Shown here piece by piece: positions 59,316 through 64,000 of a stretch of 64,000 nt of DNA. Position numbers and translations under genes: made by a program. Under the pieces are notes generated by a model, which did no database searches, was not told where the DNA came from, and saw only the letters and a list, made by a program, of their open reading frames with translations. Source of the DNA: Curtobacterium sp. UNCCL20. GTDB taxonomy: Bacteria; Actinomycetota; Actinomycetes; Actinomycetales; Microbacteriaceae. Where the stretch lies: assembly GCF_900101675.1 (NCBI RefSeq), contig NZ_FNKG01000002.1:515005-579004 (forward strand). Direction: 5' to 3'. The first letter of the stretch is position 1. Each line of letters opens with the position of its first letter.

Positions 59316-60859
59316 CCCTCCGGCGCCGGCTCGTCCTGAGCATCGTCGCCCTCGTCGTCGCCGTCAGCGCGGTGATCGGCGCGGGCAGCATCATCGCGCT
59401 CGCGTCCATCCAGACGGCATCGATCGACGGGCAGCTGCAGAAGGCGACGGACCGCGCCAGCACGAAGTTCGGCGAAGGGCAGGGATCACCCAACGGGCAG
59501 CGTCCCGCCGACGACTGGCTCCAGCCGCTCGGGCAGGCGGCCGGCACCCTCACGACCTACTACGTGTCGGGCGGTGCGGGCGGGTTCGTCCTGCAGGAGG
59601 ACGGGTCACGCGCACAGCTCACCGCCGCACAGCTGAAGCGCCTCGGCGACGTCAAGGTCGGCGTCGACCCCGCCACGATGAACCTCGGCGGGACGCTCGG
59701 GAAGTACCGCGTCGCCGCCGTCCAGGTCGACAACCCGGTGCTCGGCAACGCCGTGCTCGTCGTCGGCCTGCCGATGTTGCCCGTCTACGAGAGCGTCTGG
59801 TCGCTGCTCTGGGTCGTGATCATCGTCGTCGGGGCCGCCCTCGTCGCCGCGTCCGTGGTCGCCGCCGGCGTCGTCCGCCGGTCCCTGCGCCCGCTCGAAC
59901 GCGTCGCCGAGACCGCGTCGACCGTCGCCCGGATGCCCCTCGAGCGGAGCGATGCGCTGCAGGACGTCCGCGTGCCGGACACCGACCCCCGCACCGAGGT
60001 CGGTCGCGTCGGCAGCGCCTTCAACCGCATGCTCGGGCACATCGCCAGCGCGATGCAGGCCCGTGAGAGGTCGGAGCAGAAGGTGCGCCAGTTCGTCGCC
60101 GACGCCTCCCACGAGCTCCGCACGCCGCTCGCCTCGGTCCGCGGGTACGCCGAGCTCACCCGCCGGATGGGCGGCGACCTACCGAAGGACGTCGTCTACG
60201 CGATGAGCCGCATCGAGTCGGAGTCGATCCGGATGACGTCGATGGTCGAGGACCTGCTGCTCCTCGCCCGTCTCGACGAGGGCCGCGAGATCCAGTTCGA
60301 CGACGTCGACCTCACCGGACTCGTGCTCGACGCGGTGAACGACGCGCACGCGGCCTCGCCCGACCACCCGATCGAGGTGGACGTCCCCTCCTCACCCGTC
60401 GTGGTCCCCGGGGATGCGGCACGCCTGCACCAGGTCATCGTCAACCTCGTCACGAACGCCCGCACGCACACCCCGGACGGCACGAGGATCACCGTCGGGA
60501 TCGCTCCGTCGGCGTCGGGGTCCGGCGTGGACCTCACCGTGCGCGACACCGGGCAGGGGATCGACCCGGAGTTCCTGCCGAAGCTGTTCGAGCGGTTCGC
60601 CCGTGCGGACAGCTCGCGTTCCCGCACCGCGGGGTCGACGGGGCTCGGGCTCGCGATCGTCGACGCGGTCGTGCAGGCGCACGGCGGGTCCGTCGAGGTC
60701 ACGAGCGAGCCGGGGGACACCGTGTTCACCGTGCACCTGCCCGGCGAGCAGCCGGCTGTCGCGTCCGCCGCCGCTCCTGCGGCGGCTGCTGCTGCGGCCG
60801 CTCCCGCGGCTGCGGAGGACTGGTCGGAGACACCGACGGTCCCGGCGCCGCGCGACTGA
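59312..60859 (+). CDS. HAMP-domain sensor histidine kinase
   Basis: A 515-residue kinase: TM1 (~7-30), a ~120-residue extracytoplasmic sensor, TM2 (~155-185), HAMP, HisKA with the phospho-His in FVADASHELRTPLASVRGY, N box VNLVTNARTHTP, and G1/G2 boxes VRDTGQGID and GLGLAIVDAVV. The last ~35 residues are mostly alanine. It is coupled to the preceding response regulator. The signal is unknown; envelope stress is plausible given the shared motif before the ABC exporter genes. Confidence 0.94.
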   Translation: MTLRRRLVLSIVALVVAVSAVIGAGSIIALASIQTASIDGQLQKATDRASTKFGEGQGSPNGQRPADDWLQPLGQAAGTLTTYYVSGGAGGFVLQEDGSRAQLTAAQLKRLGDVKVGVDPATMNLGGTLGKYRVAAVQVDNPVLGNAVLVVGLPMLPVYESVWSLLWVVIIVVGAALVAASVVAAGVVRRSLRPLERVAETASTVARMPLERSDALQDVRVPDTDPRTEVGRVGSAFNRMLGHIASAMQARERSEQKVRQFVADASHELRTPLASVRGYAELTRRMGGDLPKDVVYAMSRIESESIRMTSMVEDLLLLARLDEGREIQFDDVDLTGLVLDAVNDAHAASPDHPIEVDVPSSPVVVPGDAARLHQVIVNLVTNARTHTPDGTRITVGIAPSASGSGVDLTVRDTGQGIDPEFLPKLFERFARADSSRSRTAGSTGLGLAIVDAVVQAHGGSVEVTSEPGDTVFTVHLPGEQPAVASAAAPAAAAAAAAPAAAEDWSETPTVPAPRD

Positions 60860-60860
60860 C

Positions 60861-60902
60861 GGACTGGAGGCGCGTGGCGGGCCCGCCACGCGCCTCCAGT
60901 CC
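60861..60902. terminator. Perfect 42-bp palindrome after the kinase gene (repeat family)
   Basis: Two 21-base arms (60861-60881 and 60882-60902) abut without a loop; the stem begins GGACTGGAGGCGCG. It starts one base after the kinase stop and directly precedes the rplJ promoter, insulating the two operons. Confidence 0.7.
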
Positions 60903-60907
60903 GCTGT

Positions 60908-60936
60908 TTGGTCCCGTCCACCGCGTCTGGTACAGT
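60908..60936 (+). promoter_or_regulatory. rplJL promoter: TTGGTC, 17 bp, TACAGT
   Basis: -35 TTGGTC at 60908-60913 and -10 TACAGT at 60931-60936, giving a leader of about 195 bases before rplJ. Confidence 0.6.
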
Positions 60937-60941
60937 TCTCG

Positions 60942-61138
60942 AAGCCAAAGACCGCCGGATGTCGTGTTGCTCGCAACGTGTTTGTGAACATCGTGACCGA
61001 AGGTCCTCACTCGTGAGGCATCCCGCGCAGGTGTTCCGAACCACTCCCGCCTCCTGGTGGAAGCAGCTCCGAGCCTCTGCGCCGGAGCTTTTCTCGTTCG
61101 TGGACCTGGGGCTGCCGGCAAGACCCCCAAGGAGAACC
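60942..61138 (+). ncRNA. Probable ribosomal protein L10 leader
   Basis: The long leader of rplJ contains the L10-leader-like AAAGACCGCCGG near its 5' end, a stem around GTGTTGCTCGCAAC, and ends with the ribosome site AAGGAG. In bacteria the L10-L7/L12 complex binds this leader to repress its own synthesis. The assignment rests on position and that short motif. Confidence 0.5.
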
Positions 61139-61654
61139 ATGGCGAACAAGGAAGCTGCGGTCGCCGAGCTCACGGAGTCCTTCCGTAGCTCGAACGCCGT
61201 TCTGCTCACCGAGTACCGCGGTCTCACGGTCGCGCAGCTCAAGGAGCTCCGCAACTCGATCCGTGAGCACGCCACGTACGCCGTGGTGAAGAACACGCTG
61301 ACCAAGATCGCGGCGAACAACGCCGGTATCTCGTCGTTCGACGACGAGCTCGCCGGTCCGTCCGCTCTCGCCTTCGTCCACGGTGACACCGTCGCCGTCG
61401 CGAAGTCGCTGCGTGCATTCGCCAAGGCGAACCCCGAGCTCGTGGTGAAGGGCGGTTACTTCGACGGTAACCCGCTCACCGCGACCGAGGTGGACAAGCT
61501 CGCCGACCTCGAGTCCCGTGAAGTGCTGCTCGGCAAGCTCGCCGGCGCCCTCAAGGCCTCGCTGTTCGGTGCTGCGTACCTGTTCCAGGCACCCCTCTCG
61601 CAGGCCGTCCGCACGGTGGACGCCCTCCGCGAGAAGCAGGAGTCCGCGGCCTGA
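61139..61654 (+). CDS. rplJ: 50S ribosomal protein L10 (uL10)
   Basis: A 171-residue stalk protein: [18 protein letters not shown], then [18 protein letters not shown] and [11 protein letters not shown] in the RNA-binding part; the C-terminal helix carries the L7/L12 sites. ATG after AAGGAG. rplL follows 51 bases downstream. Confidence 0.98.
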   Translation: MANKEAAVAELTESFRSSNAVLLTEYRGLTVAQLKELRNSIREHATYAVVKNTLTKIAANNAGISSFDDELAGPSALAFVHGDTVAVAKSLRAFAKANPELVVKGGYFDGNPLTATEVDKLADLESREVLLGKLAGALKASLFGAAYLFQAPLSQAVRTVDALREKQESAA

Positions 61655-61705
61655 TCAGGCTCGCGTTCATCAACCACACGTACTAGCTAGTAGTAGGAGA
61701 AAATC

Positions 61706-62089
61706 ATGGCGAAGCTTTCGCAGGACGAGCTCATCGAGGCCTTCAAGGAGCTCACGCTCATCGAGCTCTCGGACTTCGTGAAGAAGTTCGAAGAGGTCTT
61801 CGAGGTCACCGCTGCCGCCCCCGTCGCCGCTGCTGCGGTCGGTGGCGCTGCTGCCCCCGCCGAGGAGGTCGAGGAGAAGACCGAGTTCGACGTCGTGCTC
61901 AAGTCGGCCGGTGACAAGAAGATCCAGGTCATCAAGGAGGTCCGTGGCCTGACGTCGCTCGGCCTCGGTGAGGCCAAGGCGCTCGTCGAGACCGCCGACG
62001 CCAAGATCCTCGAGGGTGTCAACAAGGAGACGGCCGACAAGGCGAAGGAGGCCCTCGAGGCCGCCGGCGCCACGATCGAGCTCGCGTAG
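61706..62089 (+). CDS. rplL: 50S ribosomal protein L7/L12 (bL12)
   Basis: A 127-residue stalk protein with N-terminal dimerisation helices ([18 protein letters not shown]), an Ala-rich hinge and the factor-binding domain ([31 protein letters not shown]). A strong AGTAGGAG ribosome site fits its multi-copy need. Confidence 0.98.
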   Translation: MAKLSQDELIEAFKELTLIELSDFVKKFEEVFEVTAAAPVAAAAVGGAAAPAEEVEEKTEFDVVLKSAGDKKIQVIKEVRGLTSLGLGEAKALVETADAKILEGVNKETADKAKEALEAAGATIELA

Positions 62090-62107
62090 TCTCGACCGTT
62101 CCGGTCA

Positions 62108-62142
62108 CGAAGGCCGCTGCCCCCTCGGGGGTGGCGGCCTTC
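62108..62142 (+). terminator. Terminator after rplJL
   Basis: A long stem CGAAGGCCGCTGCCCCC / GGGGGTGGCGGCCTTCG with two mismatched positions and a two-base centre, then TCG. Confidence 0.75.
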
Positions 62143-62187
62143 GTCGCGTGCGGGGCGCGCCGGGCGGCTCGCCGAGCGTCGCCGGGC

Positions 62188-62255
62188 CGAGTCTCGCGCT
62201 GAGCGACACTTCTCGCGGCTTGAGGCCCACGAGATGTCGCTCAGCCCGAGTCTCG
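62188..62255 (+). repeat. 68-bp palindromic element, left copy
   Basis: Structure: CGAGTCTCG, CG, CTGAGCGAC, 28 bases, GTCGCTCAG, CC, CGAGTCTCG. The inner nonamers pair as a hairpin while the outer nonamers are direct repeats. An inverted copy of equal length lies at 63296-63363, on the other side of the DUF559-like gene. Confidence 0.75.
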
Positions 62256-62269
62256 ATCGGCCGCATCGT

Positions 62270-63190
62270 TCACAACGCGACTCGGTGCTGGCGGAACAGT
62301 GCGCTCAGTCGGTCGGGGTCCACGAGGTGCCACCAGGTCGGTCGGACGACCGTGCGGACCTCGGGCAGGGATCGCAGCCGGTCCTCGCGGAGCTTTTCGT
62401 GCCAGACGGCATCCCCTGCCGAGCGGTCGCCGAGCATCTGCGGGTCGGTGTACTTCTGCTTCCCGTCGAACTCGACGACCACCCCGAGGCTCTCGAACCA
62501 GAAGTCGACTCGGTCCAGCTGCCCGTCGTCGTGGCGGAACCGGTGCTGTGCGGTCGGACGTGGGAGTCCGAGTTCGACCATCCGGATCGAGGTGTACGAC
62601 TCTCCGACCGATTCGTGGAGGGGATCGAGGGCATCGGCGACGGTCCGGCTCCGGACCGAACCTCGTCGCGGGCCTTCGGGCAACGCGGCGATGAACTCGT
62701 CCACCGTCAGGGTGCCTGTCCGCACCGCATGGTCCACGGCGACCGCGGCCTGCGCCGGTTCGAGTGTGGTGGCGAGGTCGACTGCGGTGCGTCGGACCGA
62801 GGTGAGGGGCACCCCTGCGAACGTGTTCGGCTGAGCGCCCGTCTCCGGAGCCCCGGCGTGTCTGACGAGGTTCGCTCGGTGTTCGGTCCGGAAGGTCGCG
62901 CCGTCGGTGACGTGCGCGCGGGCTGGGGGAGTCGCGATGACCGGCCATCCGTACGCCAAGGCAGCGGTGCGGTGGGAGAACGCCGCAGTGGGTCGGACGC
63001 GAGGAGCGACCGCTCTCGCCACGAGCAGGTGTCGTTCAGCCGGTCCGAGGTCGCGCCACGCTGCGGCATCGACGAAGACCCCGTCGGTCACCTTCACGAG
63101 CAGACCGGAACGGTGCCGTCGTTGGAGGGACCGCGCTCCTGCCCGATCGTGTTCCGTGGCTCTGAGCAGGTGTACGTGGCGAGTCGTCAT
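62270..63190 (-). CDS. AbiEi-like HTH / DUF559-type PD-(D/E)XK nuclease-fold protein
   Basis: A 306-residue protein of a type common in Microbacteriaceae. The N-terminal ~110 residues recall the AbiEi-antitoxin winged-helix region (RRHRSGLLVKVTDGVFVD, AAFSHRTAALAYGWP). The C-terminal ~110 are a Vsr/DUF559-like nuclease fold with E in VGESYTSIRMVE, D in DRVDFWF and the E-x-D-G-K set VVVEFDGKQKYTDP. No toxin or methylase partner is adjacent. It sits alone between two inverted palindromic elements, in a place after rplJL where rpoB often follows, which suggests insertion. Confidence 0.8.
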   Translation of the reverse strand: MTTRHVHLLRATEHDRAGARSLQRRHRSGLLVKVTDGVFVDAAAWRDLGPAERHLLVARAVAPRVRPTAAFSHRTAALAYGWPVIATPPARAHVTDGATFRTEHRANLVRHAGAPETGAQPNTFAGVPLTSVRRTAVDLATTLEPAQAAVAVDHAVRTGTLTVDEFIAALPEGPRRGSVRSRTVADALDPLHESVGESYTSIRMVELGLPRPTAQHRFRHDDGQLDRVDFWFESLGVVVEFDGKQKYTDPQMLGDRSAGDAVWHEKLREDRLRSLPEVRTVVRPTWWHLVDPDRLSALFRQHRVAL

Positions 63191-63295
63191 GCCCGCAGGA
63201 TCTCGGTCATGAACCAGACTCGTGGTCGAAGGCTGGCGAGCTGTGGATGGTGTGCCGTGCCTCCAGGGCTGTGGACGAGTCTCACCCGTCCGCCC

Positions 63296-63363
63296 CGAGA
63301 CTCGGGCTGAGCGACGATCCTCGGGCTCCGTGGCGCGAGAACTGTCGCTCAGGCCGAGACTCG
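63296..63363 (-). repeat. 68-bp palindromic element, right copy (inverted)
   Basis: Reads CGAGACTCG, GG, CTGAGCGAC, 28 bases, GTCGCTCAG, GC, CGAGACTCG on the plus strand; its reverse complement aligns with the left copy over all 68 bases, with about 55 identities by eye. It lies between the DUF559-like gene and the permease. A 54-base GC-only stretch follows. Confidence 0.75.
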
Positions 63364-63416
63364 GCCCTGCGGGCGGCGGGCGGCGGGCGGCGCGGGCGCG
63401 GCGGGCGGCGCGCGCG

Positions 63417-64000
63417 TCAGCGCAGCGTGCTGTGACGGCGGCCGTAGGCCAGGTAGAGCGCGGCGCCGGCGACCATCCAGATGCCGAAGGCGATCCAGGT
63501 GCCGACGCCGAGGAACACCGCGAGCAGCACGCAGCAGAGCGCGCCGAGGATCGGGACGACGGGGAACAGCGGCACGCGGTAGGACCGCTCGAGCTCGGGC
63601 CGGGTGCGTCGGAGGATGATGACGGACACGTTCACCAGGGCGAACGCCACGAGCGTGCCGATGCTCGTCGCGTCCGCGAGTTCACCGAGGGGGACGAGTG
63701 CGGCGACGACGGTCACGACGAGCCCGATGATGAGGGTGTTCGCGACCGGGGTGCCGGTCCGCCGCGAGACCCGGCCGAACACCTTCGGCACCAGCCCGTC
63801 CCGCGCCATCGTCAGCAGGATGCGTGTCTGCCCGTAGAGCACGGTGAGCACGACACTGGCGATGGCGACCACGGCGCCGATCGAGAACACGAGGGCGACG
63901 AGCGGCTGCCCGGTGACGTCGACGACGATGCGGACGAGCGAGGCCTCCGACGACGAGAACGACGTCCACGAGCGGGCCCCGATCGCGGCGATCGCGACGA
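63417..64000 (-). CDS. APC-superfamily amino acid permease, N-terminus outside window
   Basis: The C-terminal ~194 residues of a cationic-amino-acid-transporter-type permease. Visible marks are GQTRILLTMARDGLVPKVFGRVSRRTGTPV, typical of the CAT/YfnA group, then four or five helices (LIIGLVVTVVAALVPLGEL, VPILGALCCVLLAVFLGVG). The frame stays open to the right edge, so the gene continues beyond it. Substrate not determinable. Confidence 0.88.
   Translation of the reverse strand, partial: VAIAAIGARSWTSFSSSEASLVRIVVDVTGQPLVALVFSIGAVVAIASVVLTVLYGQTRILLTMARDGLVPKVFGRVSRRTGTPVANTLIIGLVVTVVAALVPLGELADATSIGTLVAFALVNVSVIILRRTRPELERSYRVPLFPVVPILGALCCVLLAVFLGVGTWIAFGIWMVAGAALYLAYGRRHSTLR

Overview
The window is a very GC-rich stretch of actinobacterial chromosome. 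Gene content and order (menaquinone genes, an archaeal-type AspRS, KtrAB, a System II cytochrome c cluster, tRNA-Trp-secE-nusG-rplKA) point to Microbacteriaceae. Curtobacterium or a close relative is my best guess, but no identity search was run. Order broadly parallels the Mycobacterium tuberculosis Rv0500-Rv0652 segment as I remember it: proC with a small HTH gene and the bS22 gene, then the tlpA-ccdA-resB-ccsB run, the men genes, tRNA-Thr/tRNA-Met-hadAB, tRNA-Trp-secE-nusG-rplK-rplA and rplJ-rplL. Almost all of the window therefore looks like core chromosome and not an island.

Layout. 1-10.2 kb: a winged-helix regulator (cut by the left edge), a possible leaderless Cys-containing micro-ORF, upp, tadA, a cation efflux gene, proC, the KtrAB potassium system, an ArsR regulator, an excisionase-like HTH gene, bS22, a glutaredoxin-like protein, a Dabb protein and aspS. 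10.3-17.6 kb: two small unknown genes, a MerR regulator facing a SulP transporter across one palindrome, a histidine phosphatase and a complete System II cytochrome c maturation operon. 17.8-30.1 kb: menaquinone synthesis (menC, menB, menE, menA, menD, isochorismate synthase, menG, a polyprenyl diphosphate synthase) followed by a ferredoxin-NADP reductase. menH and the thioesterase step are not here. 30.1-37 kb: an acyltransferase-like membrane protein, cardiolipin synthase, yajQ, tRNA-Tyr, an inositol phosphatase, an M23 peptidase, tRNA-Thr, tRNA-Met and a gene-poor stretch. 37.1-43.4 kb: hadA-hadB-murB, an aminotransferase, tRNA-Trp-secE-nusG, rplK-rplA.

43.4-64 kb: a Pr6Pr-type membrane protein, a solitary YqaJ-type nuclease, a ROK-controlled sugar operon (isomerase, dehydrogenase, binding protein, two permeases, no ATPase), a TolB-like protein, a MacB/FtsX-type ABC exporter, and a three-gene cluster made of a GT2 glycosyltransferase, a fused PIG-L deacetylase/methyltransferase and an acyl-CoA dehydrogenase homologue. 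A two-component system follows, then rplJ-rplL behind a probable L10 leader, a PD-(D/E)XK (DUF559-like) gene between inverted 68-bp palindromic elements, and the C-terminal part of an amino acid permease.

Two window-wide patterns stand out. Many genes have a -10 hexamer ending 6 to 8 bases before the start codon, as expected of leaderless mRNAs. A family of near-identical palindromes with a GGAGGCGCG...CGCGCCTCC stem recurs in intergenic spaces. The best candidates for something undescribed are the PIG-L/methyltransferase-glycosyltransferase-dehydrogenase cluster and the repeat-bounded nuclease gene.
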